A stretch of DNA of 64,000 nucleotides from Gymnothorax reevesii (Eukaryota > Chordata > Actinopteri > Anguilliformes > Muraenidae): assembly GCA_029721435.1 (NCBI GenBank), contig CM056580.1, positions 69,837,367 to 69,901,366 on the forward strand, in the 5' to 3' direction. The translations under genes were made by a program, and so were the position numbers. A model generated the notes under the pieces. The model did no database searches. It worked only from the letters and a program-made list of their open reading frames with translations, and was not told the origin of the DNA. Below are positions 34,401 through 41,861 of this stretch, piece by piece. How positions within the stretch are numbered: position 1 is the stretch's first letter; the number at the start of each line of letters is the position of its first letter.

Positions 34401-36447
34401 AGCTAGCACAGCTGTTCCATTTGGTAACTTTTCAAATTATACCCCCGACCCATAGGGTATGTAGCATATACCAAAGAATTACGTCCTTCTGTCCGTACTC
34501 CGTCCATTTGCGCTAGTTTGTCCGACCGATTTCTCAAAAACCACGCATCAGATTGATTCCAAATTGCAGTCATGCATTCCACACTTCATGGAGAGGTGCA
34601 GTGCCAAGTTTCAGGAAAATGTGATGATTTTAAAAAAATTACTTTTGTTTTCCATATTTTGTACATTGATTTACCACTGCAAATGTTGTCAGACCGATTT
34701 CTCGAAAACTGCCCATCAGATTGTTTTCAAATTTCAGTCGGGCATTCTGTACTTCATGCAGAGGTGCTGTGCCAATTTATATGAAAATAAGCCGAATCTG
34801 TCCTGTCTTCCGTCCATTCATCCATGCGCACCAGTTTGTCTGACGGATTCCTCAAAAAATGAAAATGTGATCACTTTTTTCAAAAATTATTTTTGTTTTC
34901 CATATTTTGAACTTAGAAAATTTGCCACTGCAGATGTTGTTTGACCGATTTCTCAAACTGCTCATCAGATCATTTTCAAATTTCAGGCATGCATGCTATA
35001 CTTCATGCAGAGGTGCAGTGCCAAATTACTTGAAAATATGCCATAATCTCTTCAGTGCACTAAGGTCGGGGGTTTTAGGTAGCTGTGCTCACTTTTTCTC
35101 TTGTTATGGATATATTGATCAGTACTGCATAAAATGTTTTTTAAAAAACCTTGGTTATCACATTAGGATGGATTTATCACGAACACTGCGCTGCCTAGTC
35201 AGCACATCAAGGCTTCATCTATGGCACAAGTACCTACCAGTCCAGGCAGCTCCACAGTGGTCCATCGGCAACCGTAAGTTTGAATTGAATTGGCAGTAAA
35301 TTTTTGAAAAAATAAAAAATAAAATAATAATCCACTTGCATATTTTTATAAATTATTACTTTGTACAAACTGGCATCTTACATTTTGCTTTGCAATCTAG
35401 TTTTTGTGACCATGAGAGACCATAAGTCTATGAACTACTAAGACACTAAACTGAGAGTGCATTCTAGCCTGAATCATTATCCTTGAAAGAGCTATTTCAG
35501 GACAGATTTTTGATTTGATTTATCGCCAGTGGGTCCCATTTCTTTCTTCTCCTTCTTTAATCTCTCAGATATAAAGCCATTTATAACTACAAGCCACAGA
35601 ATGGAGATGAGCTGGAGCTACAAGAAGGAGATATTGTACTAGTTATGGAAAAGTGTGATGACGGCTGGTTTGTAGGTAATGTTTACATGACCCATGATTT
35701 ATAATTAGCTTGTGTCATTTTCATGGTTTATACTCTACTGAGCAAAAAATGGGCGAAGCTTCAAATGGTAAACTTTTAGGATTTTATGGGCCTTAACAAC
35801 AAATCCTAGGTCAGAAAATGAGAAATGAGGAAAATAAAGTACTGAGATCTTCTTTTCCACCATTCGCTCGTGAACTTTTCCTGCAGTAAACTATTGAGAA
35901 AAAAAACTTGGAAACTGCTTCATTGTGAAGCTGAGCTGCTTCATTGTGAAGACTTAATAAATTCTTTGGAGTACAGGAGAATACAGCAGAAAGGCTTGCT
36001 CCCCTCAACTGAGATGTTGTTTTCTAAAGAGGAATTATCAGATATTATTTTTCCAACTCTTCTTTATGTAAAAAGCTGTCCGCAAGTTTATTCAAAAGGC
36101 TTAAACATTTTAAGAAATCAAAGAGAAAAGCTGTGCCATGCTAAGTTACTTTATCTATGTGTCTCAGTAATTTTCTATCTCATGACTTGACCATTGAAGC
36201 TTTCACATTTTGCCTATTAGGTCTTGGCCCATTTTTTGCCTGGGAGTGTAGGTGCAGTAGTAAATACAAGCCTGCCCTCTACTGGGGATAGCATGATATT
36301 AAAAGTGTCAATTTTAAAATGAAAAGAGACTGATGCTGAATAAAAAATTACACGGGTATAATAAGTATATATTTTTTCTCAATAGGTACGTCAGAAAGGA
36401 CGCATGCATTTGGGACTTTTCCAGGAAACTACGTCACCCCAGTCTGA
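10525..36447 (+). CDS. sorbs3: Vinexin (sorbin and SH3 domain-containing protein 3), 20 coding exons
   Basis: Vinexin is a cytoplasmic adaptor that binds vinculin at focal adhesions and cell junctions and links to growth-factor signalling. I joined 10525-10536, 11604-11798, 12372-12444, 14056-14192, 14531-14594, 15988-16026, 16179-16284, 18318-18432, 20905-20958, 21367-21474, 22705-22763, 25720-25841, 31593-31651, 32038-32084, 32351-32465, 32551-32676, 33294-34031, 35167-35273, 35569-35675 and 36386-36447. The phases agree at every junction and the total is 2,445 nt (814 residues plus stop). The SoHo domain is at about residues 121-160, SH3-1 at 383-435, SH3-2 at 458-513 and SH3-3 at 760-814. 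The human long isoform is near 670 residues; the excess sits mainly in the SH3-2/SH3-3 linker. The SoHo text ([15 protein letters not shown]) and the end ([12 protein letters not shown]) fit SORBS3 better than SORBS1 or SORBS2. pdlim2 downstream supports the name. The start and exons 9-12 are the least certain parts. Confidence 0.93.
11604..11798 (+). CDS. sorbs3: sorbs3 coding exon 2, followed by a GC donor
   Basis: The acceptor is ctgcag. The exon encodes [20 protein letters not shown] and a proline/serine-rich stretch ending SSGSRK (residues 5-69). The donor is AAG|gcaagt, a GC-AG intron with otherwise perfect consensus. No nearby GT keeps the frame. Confidence 0.85.
12372..12444 (+). CDS. 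sorbs3: sorbs3 coding exon 3
   Basis: Acceptor ctcctgcag, donor CATG|gtgaga. It encodes [19 protein letters not shown] (residues 70-94) and ends in phase 1, matching the next exon. Confidence 0.85.
12568..13804. mobile_element. Solo LTR of a retrotransposon, 5-bp target duplication
   Basis: It begins TGTGAGG and ends ATAACA, the TG...CA ends of an LTR, and is flanked on both sides by ATTTC (12563-12567 and 13805-13809). It is 1,237 bp long with no coding region and no second LTR, so it looks like the product of LTR-LTR recombination. AATAAA motifs occur near either end on opposite strands, so orientation is open. It lies in sorbs3 intron 3. Confidence 0.8.
14056..14192 (+). CDS. sorbs3: sorbs3 coding exon 4, first half of the SoHo domain
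   Basis: Acceptor gtgacag, donor TCA|gtaagc. It encodes [15 protein letters not shown] and ends [16 protein letters not shown] (residues 94-139), the characteristic start of the sorbin-homology domain. In this family the SoHo region contacts flotillin-type membrane scaffold proteins. Confidence 0.95.
14531..14594 (+). CDS. sorbs3: sorbs3 coding exon 5, second half of the SoHo domain
   Basis: Acceptor cttcag, donor CCAG|gtaaga. It encodes [20 protein letters not shown], the highly conserved DWYxxMFxQIH core of the SoHo domain (residues 140-160). Confidence 0.96.
15988..16026 (+). CDS. sorbs3: sorbs3 coding exon 6 (39-nt micro-exon)
   Basis: Acceptor tcgcag, donor ACA|gtaagt. It encodes [13 protein letters not shown], in phase with both neighbours. 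It corresponds in position to the short acidic segment after the SoHo domain. Confidence 0.8.
16179..16284 (+). CDS. sorbs3: sorbs3 coding exon 7
   Basis: Acceptor gcctcag, donor ACTG|gtacgt. It encodes [20 protein letters not shown] and ends [10 protein letters not shown] across the junction (about residues 174-209). Confidence 0.8.
16377..16403. repeat. (GA)n microsatellite
   Basis: An uninterrupted GA run about 90 bases after sorbs3 exon 7. Confidence 0.9.
17197..17362. repeat. (ATT/AAT)n microsatellite with inverted halves
   Basis: AAT-rich and ATT-rich trinucleotide runs alternate, so the tract could fold back on itself. It lies directly before the 21-bp minisatellite. Confidence 0.9.
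17427..17928. repeat. 21-bp minisatellite, about 24 copies
   Basis: Unit built on GTTAGTAAAGATTTGCCCACA, repeated about 24 times, with a few point variants (CCC/CAC, GTT/GTC). Because 21 is a multiple of 3 and the unit has no stop in several frames, long frames appear on both strands (KICPQLV on +, KSLLTVG on -). It lies inside sorbs3 intron 7, so I treat it as non-coding. Confidence 0.95.
18318..18432 (+). CDS. sorbs3: sorbs3 coding exon 8
   Basis: Acceptor gtgttacag, donor AAAG|gtactg. It encodes [20 protein letters not shown] and then [18 protein letters not shown] (residues 209-247). The FDFEPG motif matches the FNYRPG/YEYEPG element conserved after the SoHo domain in the family. Confidence 0.9.
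18440..19860. other. sorbs3 intron 8, first part
   Basis: No exon or repeat family recognised apart from short T-rich and TG-rich stretches. Confidence 0.4.
19918..19992 (+). mobile_element. tRNA-Lys-like head of a SINE (or tRNA pseudogene)
   Basis: 75 bases fold in outline as a tRNA: acceptor ends GCCTGGC/CCCAGGC (6 of 7 pairs), T arm TGGGGTTCAATTCCCCA with an intact B box, and a CTCTTA anticodon-loop segment as in tRNA-Lys. The D arm is degenerate. An unrelated tail follows to about 20,200, so a tRNA-derived SINE in sorbs3 intron 8 is likelier than a working tRNA. Confidence 0.55.
19993..20904. other. sorbs3 intron 8, last part
   Basis: The first 200 bases may be the body of the tRNA-headed SINE. 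Beyond that nothing was recognised. Confidence 0.35.
20905..20958 (+). CDS. sorbs3: sorbs3 coding exon 9
   Basis: Acceptor ctcttag, donor GAG|gtgagt. It encodes [18 protein letters not shown] in phase 0 (residues 248-265). It is short and poorly conserved, so support comes from splice sites and phase. Confidence 0.7.
21367..21474 (+). CDS. sorbs3: sorbs3 coding exon 10, coiled helix segment
   Basis: Acceptor gcccag. It encodes [20 protein letters not shown] and [16 protein letters not shown], a leucine-patterned helix that corresponds to the ELAELSAELD-type segment of human vinexin. I took GAG|gtactg as the donor because it keeps the frame with exon 11. The nearer G|gtgagg donor at 21,469 would run into a stop. 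Confidence 0.82.
21475..22704. other. sorbs3 intron 10
   Basis: Nothing recognised. Confidence 0.4.
22705..22763 (+). CDS. sorbs3: sorbs3 coding exon 11
   Basis: Acceptor tttccag, donor CAAG|gtaagt. It encodes [19 protein letters not shown] and ends in phase 2. The sequence is low in conservation; splice sites and phase support it. Confidence 0.72.
22764..25719. other. sorbs3 intron 11
   Basis: A TG-rich stretch runs from about 22,800 to 23,190, with a short TA run near 23,495. No exon or transposon was recognised. Confidence 0.4.
25720..25841 (+). CDS. sorbs3: sorbs3 coding exon 12
   Basis: Acceptor tttcctcag, donor CTACAG|gtatgt. In the joined frame it encodes [20 protein letters not shown] and then a Ser/Thr/Pro-rich stretch (about residues 321-361). 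The donor and the following bases are the first unit of the minisatellite that fills the next intron. Confidence 0.78.
26005..27402 (-). mobile_element. Tc1-like transposon, old copy
   Basis: The right end reads cccaacttttttggagttggggttgta and finishes at TA. The left subterminal part (26,020-26,080) is an inverted match to 27,205-27,265. The inner - strand text corresponds to Tc1 transposase, but stops and shifts are frequent (only fragments such as 26,286-26,468 stay open). It splits the minisatellite. Confidence 0.82.
27818..29579 (+). mobile_element. Tc1-like transposon, decayed, interrupted near its right end
   Basis: The left end is ccccaacttggaaaaagttgg; the right end (tgtcccaacattttctgatt) is cut at 29,580 by the TTAA-flanked element and resumes as agttgttg at 30,696. 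A + strand transposase relic lies at about 28,850-29,320 (LEQDNAKL, then [14 protein letters not shown], with the catalytic Asp/Glu context altered). A MITE sits inside at 28,239-28,410. Confidence 0.75.
28239..28410. mobile_element. 172-bp MITE with perfect 21-bp inverted ends
   Basis: 28,239-28,259 is the exact reverse complement of 28,390-28,410 (core CTACTCAAAATTTGATAG). The ends lie next to TA, as expected for a Tc1/mariner-mobilised element. There is no coding content. Confidence 0.75.
29584..30691. mobile_element. TTAA-flanked DNA transposon (Kolobok-type suspected)
   Basis: TTAA is duplicated at 29,580-29,583 and 30,692-30,695. The ends are inverted: AGGAGCAATATATAA on the left and, reversed, AGGAGCAAAATGTAA on the right. 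TTAA targets fit Kolobok or piggyBac; the ends do not start with the CC of piggyBac, so Kolobok-type is favoured. It contains a - strand exon-like frame. Confidence 0.75.
30222..30405 (-). pseudogene. Exon-like frame inside the TTAA element
   Basis: The - strand frame carries [20 protein letters not shown] and then [12 protein letters not shown], followed by a GCAG|gtaaga donor. The pattern FxRWRxLK...TDxEVAxFLL recurs in transposon-encoded proteins of fish as I recall, but I cannot assign a family. It may be a leftover first exon of the autonomous parent. Confidence 0.45.
30991..31592. other. sorbs3 intron 12, last part; possible short-isoform promoter
   Basis: No repeat recognised apart from a T run near 31,303. 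The frame of exon 13 stays open upstream to an ATG at 31,514, which is relevant to an alternative start. Confidence 0.35.
31593..31651 (+). CDS. sorbs3: sorbs3 coding exon 13 with a strong internal ATG
   Basis: Acceptor cccacacag, donor AAG|gtaagc. It encodes [20 protein letters not shown] (residues 362-381). The in-frame ATG at 31,619 sits in GCCATGG, an ideal start context, just before the SH3 pair. In human a short vinexin (beta) also starts just before the SH3 domains. Confidence 0.9.
32038..32084 (+). CDS. sorbs3: sorbs3 coding exon 14, start of SH3-1
   Basis: Acceptor cgcgcag, donor CCAA|gtgagt. It encodes [24 protein letters not shown] is the ALYDF-like first strand of SH3-1. Confidence 0.95.
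32351..32465 (+). CDS. sorbs3: sorbs3 coding exon 15, rest of SH3-1
   Basis: Acceptor ttccag, donor GAG|gtgaat. It carries [20 protein letters not shown] and ends [10 protein letters not shown]: the acidic-loop, WY and PxxY ligand-groove residues of SH3 are all present. This SH3 pair binds the proline-rich hinge of vinculin in the family. Confidence 0.96.
32551..32676 (+). CDS. sorbs3: sorbs3 coding exon 16, start of SH3-2
   Basis: Acceptor ttggacag, donor AAAG|gtcagg. It encodes the short SH3-1/SH3-2 linker ([15 protein letters not shown]) and [20 protein letters not shown], the first strands of SH3-2. The preceding intron is only 85 bp. Confidence 0.95.
33212..33262. repeat. (CT)n tract before exon 17
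   Basis: CT/CTGT run about 30 bases before a splice acceptor; it may serve as an extended polypyrimidine tract. Confidence 0.85.
33294..34031 (+). CDS. sorbs3: sorbs3 coding exon 17: end of SH3-2 and repeat-rich linker
   Basis: Acceptor ccacttag, donor CTCAG|gtaagc; 738 nt. The first 36 codons complete SH3-2 ([18 protein letters not shown], then [10 protein letters not shown]). About 210 codons of Ser/Pro-rich linker follow, with seven near-perfect HSPSPAGLP repeats at residues 564-626. No structured domain is seen in the linker. Repeated SPSP motifs could be phosphorylation or SH3/WW-binding sites (inference). It is longer than the equivalent in human. Confidence 0.95.
33552..33740 (+). repeat. 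27-bp coding minisatellite, seven copies
   Basis: Seven tandem 27-bp units encode (H/R)SPSP(A/T)GLP, plus a decayed eighth unit (QSPSASGP). The unit length keeps the sorbs3 frame. DNA-level identity is very high, which implies recent expansion and likely length variation. Confidence 0.96.
34480..35045. repeat. Diverged tandem repeat of about 180-bp units
   Basis: Three related segments start at about 34,518, 34,687 and 34,935. Each has a gaccgatttctc phrase, then catcagatt, then cttcatgcagaggtgcagtgccaa about 70 bases later. It lies in sorbs3 intron 17. The family is not named; the frames across it are accidental. Confidence 0.7.
35167..35273 (+). CDS. sorbs3: sorbs3 coding exon 18, linker end
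   Basis: Acceptor cacattag, donor CAACC|gtaagt. It encodes [20 protein letters not shown] and [14 protein letters not shown] in frame. Vertebrate vinexins also have a Ser/Pro-rich stretch just before SH3-3. Confidence 0.85.
35569..35675 (+). CDS. sorbs3: sorbs3 coding exon 19, most of SH3-3
   Basis: Acceptor tctctcag, donor TAG|gtaatg. It encodes [20 protein letters not shown] and then [21 protein letters not shown]-like, acidic-loop and DDGW features of SH3-3, which in vinexin binds Sos. Confidence 0.96.
36386..36447 (+). CDS. sorbs3: sorbs3 last coding exon, end of SH3-3
   Basis: The acceptor is ctcaatag. It encodes [19 protein letters not shown] and stops with TGA at 36,445. The ending [12 protein letters not shown] is the family's usual C terminus, so the protein ends normally. 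Confidence 0.96.
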
Positions 36448-38010
36448 GAGACTATAACCACTCGCCTGCTCAAAACGTGCTGAACTATATATTTGATTTT
36501 TTTTTTTTTTTACAAATACGCTTAAAGCAGTGTACAAATCAATGCAGCTAAATGACCACTACTGGCCACCTCCTTTCATTTTCAACTTTAAGCAAAATTG
36601 CCCACCTGACCAAATTAGCCTCCATTTCTGCTTCAGATGCAAACCTTAAGACAAGGTGCTGAATCGGCATTTTTTTTTTTTTACTTTGAGTGCCCTCTCA
36701 CCGCAAGATGAGAGGCTAAAGTCAGGTTCCAAGACATAGAGTCTTAAAACGGGTGATGGCACTGGCCTCAGAAAGTAAGTCATGAGCCCTCACAAGCACT
36801 AGCCTTGCACCAGTACTACAAAAACGTTCCGCTGGATCGCACTAAACCTGCAGCCTTGTTAAATTCTTTTGCACTTGTGCTGCCGACACATTATCAAACC
36901 GCCTGCTATGTTGCACTCAAGACGTTTGAATTACTCTAGGTTCCTGAATCCAAGTTAACTTTATCCCAACTATCTCTTGAAAGCCAAGACTATTCCAGAA
37001 GAAAGTGCCTTCATTTACGGACAAAAATGCTCAGAGTACGTCATGCTTTGGTGTCTATCTTTCTCATTGCTTCACTGTTGTTAATTCCATGTTAGAGAGC
37101 ATGAAACTTTTGATGAAACTTAAAATCCCAGTCACTTTATTTATAGATACTCACTGATTTTTTGAGGTACAGACATTGAAAAGGGTCACAGAAAGGAGGC
37201 AGATTAACTGCTAAATAAGAGGATTTTTTTTGTTTTGTTTTTGTTTTTAAACATATGCTTGTGTTCTTTAACAGAAAAACAAGACTGATGCTTGGCCAAA
37301 TTTGGCTCAGTTCAGTTCTTGTCAACAGGGTGATTTTTGAAGCATTATGAATGTAGCTGGGACAGCGAAAGTGTTGAAATGAAAGTGAAAGCAGATAGCG
37401 TTTTAGGGCAGAGTAACACTTGTGCCAAGTCACCAAGAGTTGTGTTATCTGGAATATGCTCACCAACAAAAATTGAACAGACTTATCAGTTTGAACAAGA
37501 GAAGAGGTCAATCGCGTTATAACAGCCTTCCACTTGACTGATCTTGAAATGTAATCCATAATCCAGATATCATGCCACAAACATTTTGTTTACCCAATTG
37601 AAACATATGCTGATTTGAAAATAAACAAATTCTGTCTGATGCATAAGTGCAGTATATTGTTTCAAGTCACTGGTCAGTTAGCTTTGTGTAAACCGTTATT
37701 ACCCATGCCCCAAGCAGCCATACACTAAGTCGTAACATGGCAGTAGACTTCCACTTTGTGTAGTCACATGATTTGCTTCATCATAAACTGTATTCTTCTG
37801 TGCTGTCTGGATAATGTGCGACCTTTTAAATGTAACAGATAAGTGCCTGATTTTCATTCTGTGTGTATTCAAGATGACCTTGAAGAAAAGAGTGGTATGG
37901 TATGAAGTTAAAAATGGTGATAAATATACAAACAGCAAAAGCTGAAATATCTATGCAAGTTTTTTGCCTTTTTCTATCATTCTGAATAAAGCAAAGCAAA
38001 TGTTGTATGT
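36448..38010 (+). other. sorbs3: sorbs3 3' untranslated region (probable)
   Basis: No further exon is seen. AATAAA occurs at 37,620 and 37,985; the second is followed by a TG-rich stretch (tgttgtatgttt) as in cleavage regions. Only chance frames are present. Confidence 0.5.
37985..37990 (+). terminator. Candidate polyadenylation signal AATAAA
   Basis: Canonical hexamer with a GT-rich element 10-30 bases downstream. The site at 37,620-37,625 is an alternative. Confidence 0.4.
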
Positions 38011-38619
38011 TTCCTGGCTGTAATAGATTCAAAGTAGCACAGACGCTGCACCATGAGATCAGTTGATAAATTAGTGGAATGAGTAATATATTGCATTGGT
38101 AGCAGAATGTATTGCATTTGATAAGGTAGTGATATATTTTGATAATAATCTAATAAAATGTATTCAGGTGATAAATGGCTGCTCACTTCTCATTTGAGAG
38201 GTCATTGTCTCATTCTTTTTATTCTATATTATACCTTCTTATTCGCATGAAAATACAATTATTTTACTTGTTCTAAAAATGCATCATGTTTAATTTTTGA
38301 CTTGAAGGGGAGGAAATAATGAAGTGTGCACATTCACATTGTAAATAACACTGGTTCCACTGAAATATGCCTAATTCATTGGTAAGAAGAAAATGAAAGA
38401 AAATTTTGAAACATTTAATCATTTGGTTGAAACTGAGAGCTATTGCCTCTCCCTATCACATTTAGGTAGCGTAAGTATCACTCCATAGATAACCTTGAGC
38501 AGCATCATGCCTGTAATTTAGCTTAACAAGGATGTCATGTGTAACATCACCATGTCTATTAATCTCACCCATAAAGTGTTAGGGTAGACTGAAGGCGCCA
38601 GTTGGCCAAGTCTTGCAAG

Positions 38620-38880
38620 TGGGATTTCCCCCATTTGTTCATTATGGAGGCCTTCAGGTGCACAACTGAACGGAGCCTTTGTTGGCTAATGTTTGGCTTT
38701 GTAATGCTCATACATGTTCACTCAAAGACAGATCAGGGCTTCTGACAGAACAGTCTAGCACCCACACTCGGCTTCCTCAACCACGCCCTTGCACTACATG
38801 CAGAATGTGGTATGGCATTGTCTTGCTGGGAAATGCACAGACTTCCTAAAAAAAGACAATGTTTGGATGGCAACATAGGC
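38620..38880 (-). mobile_element. Tc1-like remnant
   Basis: The - strand text includes LPSKHCLFLG and SQQDNAIPHSA, matching the DNAKPHSA region of the Tc1 copies in this window. It is truncated at both sides. Confidence 0.65.
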
Positions 38881-40261
38881 GTAGACTTGCATAGCGATAG
38901 TTGGGATTTTTCGCTAGCAACTATCAGAGGTGGCAAGAATATTCAAACTGACTTTGCATCAACTGGAAAACCGAAAGAAATCGTAATCGTAACTCTAACA
39001 TGCTTCAGTCCAATGTAAAGTTAGTACCTCAGCGGTTTATGGCTTTACACAATCTGGTGTTTATCTCAGCTGTAGTCCTGAGACTAACATAATTTCAAGA
39101 AAATGATACCGCACAAAAAAATCCTTAATGGGGGGATTGCATACTGGGAAGCTAATATGACAATATACCCACTCAATTGGCTATAATGTCCACTTCACTA
39201 GCACTGAGAATTTTAGGAGTGAACAAATGTGATTTGCAGGGGTCAGCAAAGGTTTTGATATGCGAACAGATTTCAAACATTAGCTGATATTCAATTAACT
39301 GACGTTCAGCAGCGGAAAAATCAGGGGTGCAGTTGCACCCGGGCATGCGTGCTGTGGAATTTGCCTTATATAGTCTTAGCATCGTTGTAATAAAGCTTTA
39401 ACTTGTCTTGAATGAAATGCTTGCCAAGGTAATTTTTTTGGCATTGTAAAGATCACCTAAGCCACAACTAAGCCAAACAAATCTCAGTCATGGGAAGAAG
39501 CCTAACATTTTTAAGATTTTAATCTGTTGATGTTTAATACTCTTGTAAATATGTAGGTGCCTCCGTTAGCCCTATATGTTAGAGACGTATTTTTTTATAA
39601 ATTGATGGTGGTTTGGCTCCATATTTTTGGTTTATATTCCGAAAAATGTCCTTCCTCTTGCTTTTCTTTTTGGTTTCAATTTATGGGAAGTATGATGACC
39701 AGTCAAATGTCTAAGTTGGCTGTTTTGATAAGCAAGCTTGCCTGTCTTAACGAATTCACTGAAAATGCAGCATCAAAATCAAACACAAAAATCTGAGTAA
39801 AAAAATAAAAAAGGCAAAGGTAAAACTGCCAAAATTAGTTTCCTCCTGTGATGTGCAGCAGTAGAACATCTTAAGAAAAATGGACGGCCTTAGCATTGCT
39901 AGTCACGGTATTATCTAGCTGGCTAGCTAACTAATTTGCTTCTGAGAATGACTCCTCTTCTCTGGTGTTTGACAAGAGGCTGTTTTATTATTTCCAGCTC
40001 AACCATTTCACCTGGCTTACGCAAGACAGTCGGTGACTGAATGTTAGTTCCTTGCGAGCACACAGTTTTTGTCCGAAGGTTAAGTTAACACTGAATTGGA
40101 GATTTTAGATCTACAAGAATATGTTAAATAATGAAAAATATGAATTTTTACTTTCATATCTAATTGGGATGGGTCTAATAATGTGAAATCTTGGCTCTTC
40201 TATCTATGATTTAACTTATGAGGGAACCATGTAGGATATTAGACTACACAGGATCTGAATT
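38881..40261. other. Intergenic DNA, nothing recognised
   Basis: AT-rich with short chance frames only. Confidence 0.4.
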
Positions 40262-41650
40262 ATACAACCCTAACGCCGGATCACATGAGCCAATATGTTA
40301 TTTACAATAGGACATAGATAACATTTCAAATTTTGAAACTGAGACTTTTTTACATTTACATTTTACATTTATCCACAAAATGAGCTCATTTCAAATTTTC
40401 TGGCGGCTACAGGTCTCAGAAAAATTCAAACACAGGCAAAAAAGGGCTGTCTTAGAGAGGCTGAGTCTCTCAGAAGTAAAGATGGCCAGAGGCTCTCCGA
40501 CCTGTGAAGACTTTTGTAAAACAATTGTGGAATACTTTAAAAACAATATTACTCAATATCAAATTGCAAAGGCTTTGAAGGTCTCATCATCGACAGCGCA
40601 TAACATCATCAAAAGATTCAGAGAAACTGGAAAAATCTCTGCGCGTAAGGGACAAGACTGAAGACCTTTACTGGATGCCCGTGATCTTTGGGCCCTCAGA
40701 CGCCACTGCCTCACTCACCAGCATGATTCTATCATTGACATGACTAAATGGGCCCAGGAATACTTCAAGAAAGCTCTGTCTGTAAACACAGTCTGCCGTG
40801 CCATCCACAGATTCCACCTAAAACTCTATCATGCAAAAAAAGAAGCCATTGTTGAGCATGATTCAGAAGCGCCACCGTGTTCTGTGGGCCAAGGTTCATT
40901 TAAAATGGACTGTGGCGAAGTGGCAAAGTGTCCTGTAGTCAGACAAGTCCAAATTTGACATTCTTGTTGGAAATCATGGGCGTCGTGTCCTCCAGGCAAA
41001 AGAGGAGAATGCATTAGTGCATGTGGTGTGGACACTTGCATGTTTAAAAAAGCACCATGAATGCTGAAATTAATATAACAAATGCTCCCCTCCAGATGAC
41101 ATCTATGCCAGGGATAGCCTTTTGTATTTCAGCCGGACAATGCAAAACCACATACTGCAGCTATTACAACGGCATGGCTGCGTAGTAGAAGAGTTTGTGT
41201 GCTGAACTGGCCTGCCTACAGTCCTGACCTTTCACGGATTGAGAACATTTGGCGCATCATTAAAGGAAAAGTCCATCAAAGGAGACCCAAAGCTCTCCAG
41301 GAGCTGTAAGCCTATATTACACAAGAGTGGGATCAAATTCCAATGGCTAAACTCAAGAAACTTGTCTCCTCAATGCCCACACGCCTCCACTCTGGTTTAT
41401 AAAGAAGAGGGGATGCTACACCTTGGTAAACAGACCTCTGTCCCAACTTTTCTGAGACCTGTAGCAGCCATCACATTTGAAATGAGCTCATTTTGTGGAT
41501 AAAATTGTGCAATTTCTCAGTTTCAACATTTGCTATGTTATCTCTGTTCTATTGTGAATAAAATACTGGCTGGTGTGATTTGAAAGTCATTGCGTTTTGA
41601 TTTTATTCATAATTTACACTTTGTCCCAACTGATTCAGAATTGGGTTTGC
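40262..41650 (+). mobile_element. Tc1-like transposon with long inverted repeats
   Basis: The ends tacaaccctaac and (reversed) tgcaaacccaatt flank it. Beyond the tips, 40,310-40,395 and 41,475-41,560 are inverted copies of each other, both including the phrase cacaaaatgagctcatttcaaa. The transposase lies on the + strand. Confidence 0.85.
40482..41418 (+). pseudogene. Tc1-like transposase, disabled
   Basis: From ATG at 40,482: MARGSPTCEDFCKTIVEYFK, then a helix-turn-helix ([19 protein letters not shown]). Further on come PDNAKPHTA and YSPDLSRIENIWRI with the catalytic Asp and Glu. It is near full length but has a stop after KGQD (40,660) and several further stops and shifts. Confidence 0.85.
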
Positions 41651-41861
41651 ACATTTTCATGATGATTGTTTATGATTGTAGCATTTCCTCATCACACAAT
41701 GTACTGTTGTGTAATCAACTGAGAAAAGTTTTATCAATTATTTGTCCTGTATTGCTAAGCTTCATCATAAATGCTCATAACATAAATAACTGTTCTAAAC
41801 TTGCATTCAAAATCAAATGAAAAGTATTTAGATACTAAATAGAAAAACAAGTTTATGATTA

